Origin: Hyperoodon ampullatus
Taxonomy: Eukaryota; Chordata; Mammalia; Artiodactyla; Ziphiidae
Reading direction: 5' to 3'
DNA: 64,000 bases
Assembly (NCBI GenBank): GCA_949752795.1
Contig: OX457062.1
Coordinates: 87,843,777 to 87,907,776, forward strand
The position numbers were made by a program, and so were the translations under genes. Positions 11,400 to 23,163 of the stretch are shown here, piece after piece; the first letter of the stretch is position 1, and each line of letters begins with the position of its first letter. Under the pieces are notes generated by a model, which was given only the letters and a program-made list of their open reading frames with translations, did no database searches and was not told where the DNA came from.

Positions 11400-11815
11400 G
11401 CAGGATGCAATGAGAAGTATCAATTGAGCAGAAAACTGAAAGGGATGAGAAAGTGAGGCATGCAGATAGATTCCTGGGGGAAGAGCAGTCCAGGCAGAGT
11501 TCAGGGCACCTGCCAAAGCCTAGTGATGGGAGTGTGTTTCCTGTGTGTTTAGGACCAACCAGGAGGCTGAGGTGGCTGGAGCATCACAGTGAAAGGAGAC
11601 TGGAAAATTACATGAGAGAGGCATGGGAAGAGGCAGGCTAAAGATGGTGAGAGTTTAGACTTGGACTCTGAGTGGGATGGGAACCACTGAGAGTGTTGAG
11701 AGGATTTGAATAGACAGAGATGTGATCAAACTTCAGTTTTGGAAGGATCACTGGCTGTTGTGTTACATACAATAGACTATGCGACGATGGGGTAAAAGAA
11801 AGGGACAGGTTAGCT
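11400..11815 (-). repeat. L2-like fragment, opposite orientation
   Basis: 'aggcatgcagatagattcct', 'gggggaagagcagtccaggc', 'ctctgagtgggatgggaacc' and 'aaggatcactggctgttgtg' follow a widespread mammalian repeat that extends antisense L2. It continues the orientation of the L2 at 10376-10955, with an oppositely oriented piece between them. Confidence 0.6.
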
Positions 11816-11835
11816 GAATATTTTTTTCTTTTTTT

Positions 11836-11893
11836 TAAATTGAAGTATAGATAATTCACAATGCTGTGCCAGTCTCAGGTGTACAGCAAAATG

Positions 11894-11950
<57 letters not shown>

Positions 11951-12557
11951 TTTTTCAGATTCTTTTCCATTATAGATTATTACAAGATATTGAATACAGT
12001 TTCCTGTGCTAGACTGTAGGTCACTGTTGCTTATCCATTTTATATAGAGCAGTGTGTATATGTTAAACTCCTAATTTATCTCCCTACCCTCTCCAATCTC
12101 CGTTGGTAACCATAAGTTTGTTTTCCATGTCTGTGAGCCTATTTCTGTTTTGTAAATAAGCTCATTTGTACAATTTCTTTTTTTGTTTTGTTTTGTTTTT
12201 AGATTCCACATGTAAGTGATATCGTATGATATTTGTCTTTCTCTGTCTGACTTATTTCACTTAATATGATAATGTCTAGGGCTATCCATGTTGTTGCAAA
12301 TGGCAATATTTCATTCTTTTTTATGGCTGAGTAATACTCTATTGTGTATATACACCACATCTTCTTTATCCATTCATCTGTCAATGAACACTTAGGTTGC
12401 TTCCATGTTGTGGCTATTGTGAATAGTGCTGCTATGAACATTGAGGTGCATGTATATTTTCTAATTAGAGGTTACTCAAAATGTATGCCCTTGAGTGGAA
12501 TTGTAGGATCATATGGTAACTCTAATTTTAGTTTTTTAAGGAAAACAAACAACTGTC
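11836..12557 (-). mobile_element. LINE-1 3' UTR and ORF2 end (cetartiodactyl type)
   Basis: T-rich start, then 'ttgaagtatagataattcac' and 'cagtctcaggtgtacagcaa', the antisense L1 3' UTR. 'ttatggctgagtaatactct' and 'gttgcttccatgttgtggct' follow, antisense to the ORF2 C-terminus. The copy is severely 5'-truncated (about 0.7 kb). A (TA)n has expanded within its 3' UTR. Confidence 0.9.
11895..11949. repeat. (TA)n microsatellite
   Basis: About 27 uninterrupted TA dinucleotides, seeded by the 'gattatatatat' motif of the L1 3' UTR. Confidence 0.95.
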
Positions 12558-13280
12558 TAGTTTTCTCTGGAAGCCGAATTCTAGTTGCTGATAATTTCCT
12601 TTGAGGATTTTTAAAGGATTGTTCCACTGTGCTCTAGAATCCAGTGATGCTGTTGAGAAATCTGATGCTATTCTGATTCTTGATCTGTAGTACATAATTT
12701 TTTTTCTCTGCATTTTTGAAAGTTATTTTCTTTATTCCTAGTGTCCTACTATTTTGTGATATAGGTTTTACTTTTATAATTTTTCTTTTTTAATGATGTG
12801 GGTCCTTATTAAATTTATTGTTTTGGGCACTTGGTTGGCCCTTTCAAGTTGAATTTTTAAAAATTATTGGATAATTTTATTCTCCCTGTTTTCTTAATTC
12901 TCTGGTTGTCTGGAATTTCTATTAATCTAAGACTGATGCTTTAATTTAATTTTCTTTCTTCTTTTATAACTTCAATGCTGTCATTTTATTCAGTTTTACA
13001 AGAAAGTTGCTTTATCTTTCCACACTTCTGTGAAGATTTAATATCTTTCATATTCTTCATTTCCAAGATTATTTATTCTATTAATGCTCCTTTTATAGCA
13101 TTTGTTCTGATTTTATGAGTGCACTCTTTTCTTTTACATTTTGGAGGATATTCATGGGTACATTAGTGATTCTGGTGAAGTTTTCTTTTACTCTCTAGAC
13201 CCTTTCATCCAATTTTTTTTTCTGTACATTTTCTTTGCTTTTTGACCTTTATATTAGAAGTCATCTTTAAAATTTTATTT
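12558..13280 (-). repeat. HAL1/L1 ORF1-like ancient sequence
   Basis: T-rich sequence with landmarks such as 'gctgttgagaaatctgatgc', 'gggcacttggttggcccttt' and 'ttctctggttgtctggaatt', which recall the antisense ORF1 side of HAL1 or old L1. Strongly decayed. Family assignment is from pattern memory only. Confidence 0.45.
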
Positions 13281-13539
13281 TAATCTTGGTTGTTAATTCC
13301 CTTAAAAGGGAAATGTTAAAATGTTTTTAGGAAGTCCTGTATGCACAGGCAGGTCTTGACAAGAGGTAGACTTCATTGTGGAATGCTTAGGTAGGAATCT
13401 TAAAATTTTCTTAGGAAAACCACTGACTGTAAATAATGATAGATCTTTTCTCTTATGGTCATCATTTCACCATGAGAAGTAGTCGGATATCCTGCCTTGC
13501 TTGTGTAACTCTGGCTGTCAGTGTTCTGGAAGTCTACTT

Positions 13540-14095
13540 TAGTTATCTATTGCTACATAAATTAGCCCCCAAATCAGTAACTTAAAATAACAACATTTAT
13601 CATCTCACATTTTCTGTGGTCAGGAATGTGGGTGCAGCTTATCTAGGACTTCTGGCTCTGGGTCTCTAACAATTAGGTTGAACAACCATTCCAGTTTGCC
13701 CAGCACTCTACTCCTAGTCTTAGCCATAAAAGCCTTGTATCCCAGGAAACCCCTCAGTCCTGGGGAAACTAGGACATCTGGTCACCCTATGAGTCTGCAG
13801 TCATCATGCAGCTTAATTGGGGAGGCTCTTTCTAACTCACTCAGAAGGTTGTTAGTGGGATTCATTCCCTCACAGTCTGCTGGACGGAGGTCTCCCTTAC
13901 TTTCTTTCTAAGTGGACATCTCCATGGAGCTTGCTGCCTGAGACTGAGTGAACAGGAAGTCAAGAAAGAGCCTGCTAGAGTGCCAGCAAGACACAGTAAC
14001 AGTTCTTGTCACTTAATGATGGAAATGACATCCCTTCACTTTGACACATTCTATTTATTAGAAGCCAGTCTCCAGGCCCAGCCCACATGAGACAG
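13540..14095 (-). mobile_element. MaLR-type LTR (MLT1-like), with a small insert
   Basis: 'agttatctattgctacataa', 'tcatctcacattttctgtgg' and 'tctggctctgggtctctaac' are antisense to an MLT1-like LTR. After an intruding segment the LTR picks up again with 'gtctgcagtcatcatgcagc', 'gaaatgacatcccttcactt' and 'tattagaagccagtctccag'. No retroviral coding sequence accompanies it. Confidence 0.65.
13690..13793. mobile_element. Small palindromic element inside the LTR
   Basis: About 100 bp interrupting the LTR alignment, with imperfect inverted ends ('ccattccagtttgcccagca' against the reverse complement of 'aaactaggacatctggtcac') and a CC-AGTTTGCCC / CCTGGGGAAACT theme. It resembles a short mammalian DNA-transposon remnant that ends in 'ggtcaccct'. 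I could not name it. Confidence 0.5.
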
Positions 14096-14104
14096 ACTGG
14101 GACC

Positions 14105-14560
14105 TGGGACCGGGGCCCTTGCTGCAGAACTTGCACCTGGATAAACATCTCCAGCAACAAAATACACAGAAACTCTAAGGGACTAAAAATAACTGCATGA
14201 TGCACAATTGGGGCAAATCATGAATGATAAGATACAAAAAGACCAAAAACCCAACTGCCACTTCTGAGGAGCAGGGAGCAAAAGCAGGGTACTGCACATG
14301 CCCCCTGCACTCAACACCACCAAAGGGGTGGGCAGACCACCTAAGCCACTCCTCCCGCCCAACCCCTGGACCTGCCCTTACCCTCATCCCAAATAAGGAA
14401 CCAGATTGCCTCCCGTCAGGGAGTGAACAAGGGAAACTGTCACTTGTTCTCGCTCCCTCCTGCTGCAGCAGGGACCCCAATAAAGACTTTTCTGAGTTTC
14501 TTGTCTGGCCTCTTCTCATTTTCTATCGATTAAGGAGGCCAAGAGCCCTGGGTGGTAACA
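14105..14560 (+). mobile_element. ERV-type LTR with polyadenylation signal
   Basis: GC-richer than its surroundings. It has AATAAA at 14479-14484, a downstream U5-like segment ('ttttctgagtttcttgtctg') and a terminal '…ggtggtaaca' at 14551-14560, the CA end expected of an LTR. The left boundary is uncertain. No gag, pol or env sequence is nearby, so it is a solo LTR or fragment. A 144-codon frame across it carries no recognisable motif. Confidence 0.6.
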
Positions 14561-15179
14561 TACACACCAGGGAAGGAGTGACCCATGAGGGTTTGGGTAT
14601 AGGAAAGTGGAAATATTTGATGCTACATCAGAAGCTGCCCACTGCAGAGTCTATCTAATAAGGGAATGGAACTGTGAGGAGAAGGGACTCATGGGAGACT
14701 GTTACTAAATTCATATGATTTCAATTACTGTCCCCAAAACAATCTCTCTAATTCAACTCCTTTTTCAGAGAGTGAAATGCCTGTACTCTGCAGAGGGCAG
14801 GGATGTGGTGTCATCGGCTGTGTGGGGTGGGAGACGAGATGCAGGAGTAAAACGCATCTTATACAGATTTCCAAACAATCCTCCTGTTCCTTGTCCCGAC
14901 AGTCACCTTAACTTCTAACCTGCTTCATCCTTCACCTCTTGGGTCTTTCCAGGGTTCTGAAACACAAGTTGGCCTGCCTATTTCCAATACCTATTCAGAT
15001 TTTCTCTATAAGGTATGTTAATTTTCTCTCATCTGCATACATGTAATCCCATCCTTTGTCTTCTATTATTTTCTATCTTATTAACGTTTCCTGTGACCTT
15101 ATGCTTTTTATAAAACATGACGTTTTAAGTGGAGATGTGGTGAACACCTGTTTAAGCCTCTAGGTTAAATCAGAATCCC
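14561..15179. other. Unassigned non-coding stretch
   Basis: No recognised repeat or gene. A 67-codon open frame near 14715 has no domain signature or splice context to support it. Confidence 0.45.
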
Positions 15180-15325
15180 TATGATTTTATTCAAATCTCT
15201 GTGAGACATCCTCTTTCCAACTCCCATGGTCATAGTTCTATTTATGCATCTCCAGTGCCTGGTTTAGCCACTAACACATAATAGATATTTTAAAATAAAT
15301 AATTGGATGGAATGAAATCAACATG
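15180..15325 (+). repeat. L2 3'-end fragment
   Basis: 'catctccagtgcctggttta', 'ataatagatattttaaaata' and the ATGAA/GGATGG-like end resemble the sense 3' terminus of L2. Diverged. Confidence 0.55.
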
Positions 15326-15489
15326 ACTCTCTTGAACATAATGTGATCCAAAGTAATCAAGAAGAAGTTTTGACATAATAAACAAACAAGCAAGCAAATC
15401 AAAAAATGTCACCGACATATTGTCCTCAAGTCTTAAGAAGAAAAATAGGCAGGACATGAGAAACACCGTAGAATGTTAGATCTGAGAAA

Positions 15490-15580
15490 CCACAGATGTT
15501 TGTCTGTTTAATGCACTTTTGGATCCCCCATATCAAGAACACTGACTGCCATATAGTAGGTGTTCAATAAATGTCTTTTT
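15490..15580 (+). repeat. Short L2/MIR 3'-end fragment
   Basis: 'gccatatagtaggtgttcaa' followed by 'taaatgtct' matches the shared 3' end of L2/MIR elements. Too short to say which. Confidence 0.5.
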
Positions 15581-15692
15581 TTGTGTGTGTGCATGGATGT
15601 GTAGTGACAGGAGTACACTGTAAATTCAGAAGACTTGGCTGTGGAGTGAAAACAACTGGATTACTTCAAGCAGGGTAGCCATCACACTTAGC

Positions 15693-15717
15693 TTTTTTTT
15701 TTTTTTTTTTTTTTTTT
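15693..15717. repeat. (T)25 homopolymer
   Basis: Uninterrupted run of 25 T flanked by AGC on the left and AGC on the right. No SINE or L1 body adjoins it, so its origin is unclear; it may be the tail of a lost retroinsertion. Confidence 0.95.
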
Positions 15718-18700
15718 AGCTCTAAAACATTGACTCTGATATTTGCCCAAGGATATTTATTCTTTAGAGTATGAAATAGTATCACATTTTTTTAACGTGA
15801 TCGTTGTTGCTCTGTGGACATTCTGGGATAAAGTATGTCAGTGAATGTGTACAAATTCCAGTGCCTAGTATTTTCTTAAAATATTTTTCCTCTCCTAATG
15901 AACAAAGATTTCATTAAAATTTGATACTATTTCATACTTTTTTACTGAATACAAATTCCAAATACTTCAGATTATGTCTTATTTTAGGTCAGGCATGGAC
16001 AACAAAGCTTTTCTCTCTCTAAGGATTGGGTATGTGTGCAGATGGGGAGAGGGAGTAATCACTTGTAAGGATTTTAATGGAAACATGCTATGTAGCAGTG
16101 GGAGATTCCCTCATGCTGGCTAGAAGGTTGCAGGGAAACATATTCTTTCCCTGGAATATACTGTGATTTTCTTGTCATTAGAGTCGATCCTCTCTTGTTA
16201 CCCATTTAGGAGACACGGTGCTCCCAATATCCAAGACGTTGATGCAAATCTGCTGCCCTCCCTACATCCCTCCACACTGACCACTTGCTGACCTCAGCCA
16301 TATAAGTCAAAGTTGGAGCTAATAAAAGCTGGCAGATACCTAAACTCTTAATTGAATCCCTAGGTTTTTATTGACTTTTCCCCCTTTGTCCTTCCTCCCT
16401 TCTTCTTTCTATCTCTCTTGTTTTAGAAAGAAATTTTGTTGTTGTTGTTTTCTTGTTTTTTTTTTTCTTAGTGAATACAAAATATTTAGGTGTCTGGCAT
16501 CCCCAGAGTGGTAGTGACTGCACTATGCATTAGCTTGAAAGTTCACTCCCAGCTTAATAGGCCTGAAGAAAAATGGATGCACTTTGGCTAAACCAGGAAA
16601 GCTGATTACCACCTACAGAACTAATCCATCTTCATAGCAGATGGATGTCAAAGATATTCAAGAGCAGATACACCCAAGGTCATGCCAATTAGTTGTGGAG
16701 AAAAGCTTGACTAGAAGGTAATTTGAGGTATAAACAGCCTTCACTTCCCAAACCTAGACTCATAATGAACACCTTACATAGGTGAAAGGCTTTGGAAAGA
16801 TATCTACCCTCTTCCAGGGTGTGAGGGAACCTGGTGATAAGTTCTTCATAAAATCATGCATCGATTTGGAGAAATTATCAGCACAGAGGGAACTTACAGA
16901 CATAACACTCTCTCTTTAATTCTTTTGCTGCCTTTTTTTTTTCTTTACTTGCCTTGTCAGAATCAACTTGATGCCCAAAGACAGTTGTTAATTCTTCCTA
17001 TTTCTCAAAAAGGAAACTATGGATGATAAAATGAAAGGCATTAAACAGTCAGCATATATTTAGTCCCAAGACTGGGATGATGCTAAGCTCTAGAGGAAGT
17101 TGTATGTACTATCTCTTCAACAATCTCCTTTTAAAATTGAATACCAGTAACCAGAGTTCACAGGCAGCACCCCACATATATGAATTCTCATCTCACAGAA
17201 GGCAGTAGCTGCACAGATCCTTAGCTTATGCAATCTAACTTTTGGAAACTACTGATCCAACTTTGTCAGATAGTTTCCAACAATTAGTGGTGAGTAGTAA
17301 TATATGCATGTCATCAGTAAGATATGTGATCACTTCTATTTAAAACTTTCATTTACTTATTCAGTATAAACAGGCTAGTAAAATCATCAGGTGATGTTGC
17401 CCAATGGCTTTACTAATGGTCAAGTTTGGTTGCATCTTGGTTTCTGAGTAGCCAAACCTGTGCCACATAGAGAAGCATATTCTGGACCAGGTTAAGGCCC
17501 TGAGGGTCCTTGATTTACCTTGTGTCATCTCAGACTAAGGGGCTAAATTTGTCCAGGGGAGAAGATCACAGAAAGTAGAATAAATCAGAGTAATTGTTTA
17601 AGTACAAGAATATAAAGTTTTGCAGGAGCAACATTATCGGCAAGAACCTTTGCCATTGCCACCTTTTGTAGACGGTCCCCTGCTGTGTCTATAGCCCAAC
17701 TTGTGCTTAGGTTTTTCCATTTTGCTGGGAGCTCTGTTAGGCTAATTTAATATTTTAAAACTCTGTCACCATTGTTCTTATTTAATAAATAACTAATCAG
17801 TTCTGCAGTGTGTTGTGCCCTGCTGTTTGTAGCAAAGCTAAAATTGGACATTTTGATTAATTTTTTCTGTTTTTGAGCAGTATGTTCTGATAAGTTCTAA
17901 TATACTGACCCTACAATATTTGAATGTACGTTCTGAGTCTAATGTTGTTCCTCGTGGCAGGTGTTCAGTTATGGAGACAATACATTTCCAGTATGAAAAT
18001 GTCATCCGTGTATAACAAGCATGTTAAGACTTTTGCAAAGCCCAGAGAATGAATATCCAGAGCATATGACATTGGGAATATTTCCCTGAATAAATGCCTC
18101 AACAATAAAACATGCTATAGAATTTCAGGAAGATTGTCTTAGGGGAAACAACTTCAAAATACACTGATATTCCTCTTATAGTCATAATCACTTCTCATAC
18201 TCTCTAAAAACTTCCATCACTTTCGAGTCAGTTATCCATTGATTCTTTTTTCCATTTTGAATGTTATACATCATATATGGATGCCCTATCATAATCCTGT
18301 TATATCCCATTTTCAGAATACCCAAAGTAACAGGAAAATATATATTTAATTGGAGTGGGGATTATAGTCATATTGAAAATAATAATCAATTTTAAGTTTG
18401 CTAAAGTTTTGCTGTAGTTCCTTTAGACATCCAACTGCACTATAGTTTTTAAACATATTTCATTTATGAAAATATAATATGGATTCAAATATTCAAAAAC
18501 TTGCATTGCATAAAATGAAATTATCTTTACAGAGTAATAATAATAATTTATAGATAATAATAATAACAATGGATAACATCTATTTAAAGCATTGTGCATA
18601 AGCCTCTCTTGCAATGTTTTGCAATGCTGGAGGGTTCATTGATTTACTCAAAATACTTGGTTGTTACATTGCCTATTGAGTGGCATTGAGTTTACCTTTT

Positions 18701-19150
18701 AATGAGGTGAAAGCACATGATACCACGTTGCACTAAGTGGAGGAACACAAATTCTTGCTTAGGTTTCCCTTGCCAGAAGAAAGATCATTGTTAGAAACTA
18801 TTCAGTCTCTCTGCTTCAGTGAATGAGGGACATTGAAAAGGGGGAAAGACACATCTCAGGTAATGGTAGAATTTGGACCATATAAGGCTTCAGAAGGATA
18901 CTCTGAAATATGGTGTAGAACCAACCTTCAAGTAGTGTGTTCTTCAGTTATAAATGTCATGAGCCCCTAGAGAAGGGACATATACCTCTAGACTGAAATA
19001 TACACACATACAAGGGGGTAAATAAGTTTAAGGAATACTGGCTGAAATAAATAGATTTATACCGCACAACTTCTCATAGCTTTTAAGGTAGTATTGTGAA
19101 TCTTCAAAAAGTTGATAGACAGTTAGCTTTTGTTTTATTTTACTTTATTT
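15718..19150. other. Long unassigned non-coding stretch
   Basis: About 3.4 kb with no repeat family I can name and no gene. Short simple tracts only: (GTT)n/T-rich near 16438-16468 and AAT-rich near 18536-18570. No open frame of note. This is among the more unique parts of the window. Confidence 0.5.
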
Positions 19151-19154
19151 TTTT

Positions 19155-19365
19155 AAAGTTTAATTTTTATTGGGGTATAGTTGATTTAAAATGTGTTAGT
19201 TTCTGCTGTACAGCAAAGCAAAAAAGCTATACATACACGTATACACTCTTTTTTAGATTCTTTTCCCATACAGGTCATTACAGAGTATTGAGTAGAGCTC
19301 CCTGTGTTATACAGTAGATCTTCATTAGTTATCTATTTTATATATAGTAGTATGTATATCTTTTG
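19155..19365 (-). mobile_element. LINE-1 3' UTR fragment (cetartiodactyl type)
   Basis: 'attggggtatagttgattta', 'tagtttctgctgtacagcaa' and 'ctccctgtgttatacagtag' are antisense to the cetartiodactyl L1 3' UTR. About 0.2 kb; an extremely 5'-truncated insertion. Confidence 0.85.
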
Positions 19366-19375
19366 TTTTAAATCA

Positions 19376-19376
19376 G

Positions 19377-19425
<49 letters not shown>
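19376..19425. repeat. (TC)n microsatellite
   Basis: Nearly pure TC dinucleotide run with one CC interruption, directly next to the L1 tail fragment. Polypyrimidine/polypurine tract. Confidence 0.95.
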
Positions 19426-19428
<3 letters not shown>

Positions 19429-19869
19429 CTCCCACTGTCTTTGCAGGGCAGAATGACTAATTTTTTGGAATCTTACTCTGGAAAATAGTATTTTAGACCA
19501 TTTGAGTGTTATTTACAATTAAACATACAATAGGGCTTATTAAACACCTGCTGGTTTATTTATTTAGAATGATACTGCACCTTCCTAAAAAATAATGATC
19601 AAATAGCTGAAAATGAATGACAGTGTAAAAGAGATTCTTTCTAATGAAATAAGGCACTGGGCCTAGAAAAGCAAAAGAACAATATAAACCCTACCAACAT
19701 TTGCTCATAGAAATAATATCCAGCCTATTATCTCGGAGATTGTTATGAAGTCCACATATGATGGATTATATAAAAGAGATTTATCAATTTTTAAACAATA
19801 AGAAGATATTACTTATTCTTAGATAGGCAATATCATATTAGCAATACTTGAAGTTATAAGATCAGAGCT

Positions 19870-19994
19870 AAAATGCCAGCACTCTCAATGATCCTGCAGG
19901 TGATCTGGTAAAACAATATTACGTATTACACAGGATTGATACAAAAATTAAATGAGATGACAGATATGTACTTGATAAACCTTAAAACACCATA
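19870..19994 (+). repeat. Possible MIR fragment
   Basis: 'aaaattaaatgagatgacag' followed by 'atatgtacttgataaacc' resembles the 3' half of MIR. Weak match by eye. Confidence 0.35.
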
Positions 19995-19995
19995 A

Positions 19996-20298
19996 CAAAA
20001 TTTCTCAAATTGAGGTTCATGGACATACACTCAAGGACGCACTCTGAGTTCTGTTTCGTAATTTATTTCAATATATTCTTACAAAATTTACTTCTTATAG
20101 AATTTACAGAATTTACTTTCACTTTACAACACTACTTTACAATGCTAATTTTCTATCAGAAGACAGTTTCAAAGTATAAGTCTTTACTTTGTTAAGTCTG
20201 TGTTTTTCATGTTGAAATTCATGGCTATATTCTTGAAGTGTGTGAAAAATAACTTTCTTTAAAATGGCTCTTGGAACACACAATTTTGAGAATCTCTG
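19996..20298. mobile_element. hAT-like MITE (about 303 bp)
   Basis: Left end CAAAATTTCTCAAATTGAGG and right end '…TTTTGAGAATCTCTG' are imperfect inverted copies of the hAT-type terminus (TTTCTCAAA core). Flanking octamers CACCATAA (19988-19995) and CCCTATAA (20299-20306) agree at 6/8, fitting an aged 8-bp hAT target duplication. The interior is AT-rich and non-coding. Confidence 0.6.
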
Positions 20299-20306
20299 CC
20301 CTATAA

Positions 20307-21181
20307 TTAATACATATATAAAGATATCAATTGAATTTTTAAGAGCACTTGATAAAGATGCTTGTAAACAGGGGAAATGGATCAACTTCCTCTATATCTC
20401 TTAAACAACTTCACAAAGACATTGCTTCGAAATTTTACTCTAAGAAGTCATGCCTAGGAGTTCACAGGATTGTTAAACATGCAACATCAGTAAAATATTC
20501 ACTATTCAGAAGAAAGATGTAGGATAGGTCTGTAACATGGTAAGCTGCGATGCTTAGGATGCTTTTAATTAAAAGTAATTAAATACTTTTAAATTAGAGA
20601 AAGTATTGACGAAGTTAAGTATATGTTATGACTTTATATCATCACCAATGAGACAATTAACATTTTTTTTACAAATTTTAAATCAACTGCCACATTGTGG
20701 CAATGTCATCCTTTGTTGAATGTCTGGGATTTCTCTGCTTTCAAAGCCCTGGCAAACACTTGCAGTTTGCCAGTCCCCAAATGCAACTTCCTCTTCAAAA
20801 ACTACACAGGCAGAGTTCCAATTATAATAGCCACCAAGGTGCTCAGAGTCCCTGGCACTGAGACATTAGTGAAGAAAACTCTCTCCAGGTAAGCTCCTGT
20901 GTTTCCTCGGCTTTGACATTGCAGGTCTCTCTACAGCAGGTGTGCTCCCTACAGCACACAGGCTAGTCTCAGTAGGAGAGGGAGGATTCGCAGAGGGTCC
21001 ATGTCAACAACTTGCATAGGTGTGAGTGTCCTTGAGACCAACCAATGGCCTGTAGTATCTTCTAGAAGCTTCCATAATTCTGGCAGGTGAGGATTCTGGT
21101 ACTATTAATATTTGAAAGTGAAACTATCAGTCACCACTCCTGATCTGAAGCTTTGGGTATCTTATGAACAGGCTCTGTGAT

Positions 21182-21185
<4 letters not shown>
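20307..21185. other. Unassigned non-coding stretch
   Basis: No repeat family or gene recognised. A 65-codon frame at 20695-20892 has no recognisable domain. Confidence 0.45.

Positions 21186-21256
<71 letters not shown>
21186..21256. repeat. (TA)n microsatellite followed by (T)10
   Basis: About 35 TA units, then T-rich sequence to 21266. Prone to slippage and to cruciform extrusion. Confidence 0.95.
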
Positions 21257-21265
<9 letters not shown>

Positions 21266-21694
21266 TCTCTATCTTTCTTGTTAGCAATACAGGGCACAGT
21301 TCCCCTGAACTGTGTTAGAACAAGTTATGAAAGATTAATAGGGCTAAAGATTTCTAGTTAATGAGAACTCCTTTCTTTGAAAGTAAAATATATGGGGTTC
21401 CTAAGGACAACATGTACTCAGAGCTGGTAAAACAATTGAATAAATTCAAATATAAGCTAGATTTGGACAATTCTCTTGTTTCCATGCTATTATTGTTATC
21501 GTTTTTCTGTTACAACTGTTATCATTTTCCTTACAATTTTTAAAGCCTAATGGGTTTATTTTTTGTGTGAATGCATACAGATTAAAGGACCTCAATAGGG
21601 GAAGAATAGATGATATTGTGACTGATTTTAGACTCAATTTATTTTGAAAAGATCACCTTGAATAAGCCTACTACTGCAGGCACAAAACTAACAA

Positions 21695-21860
21695 TTATGG
21701 CCAAACATTTATTGAGCACCTTCTACAGGGCAGGTGTTGGTGCAAGTACTTTGAATTTTACTCATACAATAAGCTCTATTTTTAGATTTAAACATTCTCA
21801 TACTTTTAAGTAAGAAGGTGTCAGATCTGGAATTCAAACTCAAGCAATCAAGTTTCCTAC
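21695..21860 (-). repeat. MIR SINE fragment
   Basis: 'acatttattgagcaccttct' followed by 'agatctggaattcaaactca' are antisense MIR landmarks in the right order and spacing. Confidence 0.75.
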
Positions 21861-21999
21861 AGTTTTAAGGACCAACAGTCTACACATACAAGGATAGACT
21901 GAATTTTAAAACCAGCTTATTCCTGCTTTTATTCTAGCATTTTAAAAGGTGGTGGATCAGAGGAGAAGAAGCATTGCACTGAAAAACTGAAAGAAAGAG

Positions 22000-22115
22000 G
22001 ACATGGATTTGAGTTTTAACATTACCATTAATAACTATACGACTTGGGGAAGTCACTTGACCCTCTGGACTCCATTTTACTAATTTGAAATGAGATAGTT
22101 GGGTTAAATCTGGGA
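22000..22115 (+). repeat. MIR SINE fragment
   Basis: 'atttgagttttaacattacc', 'gacttggggaagtcacttga' and 'actccattttactaatttga' follow the sense MIR core. It lies 140 bp from an oppositely oriented MIR. Confidence 0.75.
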
Positions 22116-22941
22116 TGGCAAATACATAGCAAACAAGATGCTAATCTCCTAGTCTATATTCTTGTTATAAATCATTATCCACCCTTCTACTGACTTTGGG
22201 CATAGAATTACAACCTTCTCAGATCAGCTTTCCACATAATCACTTTTGATTGATTGAGGCTGGTGTGTGAGATAAAACCTAGCTTTCACCCCTAGACAAT
22301 ATGATATATAAGCTCTCTTCTTGTTCTAATATTAAATGGTTCTTTACACTTAATAACATAATTTTACAATGGGGGGGATGTATGTGCTTTAAAATGGAGA
22401 CAAACAGAGAGCTCTGCTGATGGATTGGGAATAGAGGCAACTAAGCACTGAAAGACATGAGGACACCATCTGAGTCTTGGAAAACATTTTCAAGGCTGAC
22501 TCATGCCTATGTCTTGAGCAGTAGGAAGCCATCCCCAGTGAGAAAATTTACTCCCCCATCTAGTCCCTACTCACTTTCTCAGCATGAAGCCAGAACAATG
22601 AATTTATTACCAGCACAATGAATTATTTTGTTTAATCACAGGCTTGGATCTTGTTGTTGCATTTTCTCTCTAATTGTTTCATTTCCCATGTATGTGAATT
22701 GGTCCTTATCCACAATCTCACATTTGCTTTCAGACCACATTCTACCAAAGAGTAGGAATGTTATCCTGTATTATATTTAGACAGCCACATGCATTTTGAT
22801 TCCTAATAAAGATAATTCAATGATAGTATAAGAAAGAAAGCAAAAGAGTAGGAAGAAGAAGAAAACTTTTGATAGTCACATAATTCAAGACACTTTTTAG
22901 TTTAATCCATTGGAGAAAGACTTACATATGATTAGAACTTA
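22116..22941. other. Unassigned non-coding stretch
   Basis: No gene or confidently assigned repeat. A (G)8 run lies near 22371. Confidence 0.45.
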
Positions 22942-22951
22942 ATGGCTTTAA

Positions 22952-23154
22952 TTTTTTTTTTTTTGAAGTACGCAGGCCTCTCACTGTTGTGGCCTCTCCA
23001 GTGTGGAGCACAGTCTCCAGATGCACAGGTTCAGCAGCCATGGCTCACGGGCCCAGCCGCTCTGCGGCATGCGGGATCTTCCTGGACCGGGGCACAACCC
23101 GTGTTCCCTGCATCAGCAGGCGGACTCCCAACCACTGTGCCACCAAGGAAGCCC
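22952..23154 (-). mobile_element. CHR-type tRNA-derived SINE
   Basis: Reverse orientation: poly-T, CHR body, and the head ending 'caccaaggaagccc'. The 9-bp duplication TGGCTTTAA at 22943-22951 and 23155-23163 fixes the boundaries. More diverged than the copy at 31667 (for example 'ctccagtgtggagcac'). Confidence 0.93.
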
Positions 23155-23163
23155 TGGCTTTAA

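Noticed and set aside
14224..14658. 144-codon open frame across an LTR
   Set aside because: No retroviral or host domain is recognised, it overlaps another frame on the opposite strand, and it spans the LTR end. Chance frame in GC-richer sequence.
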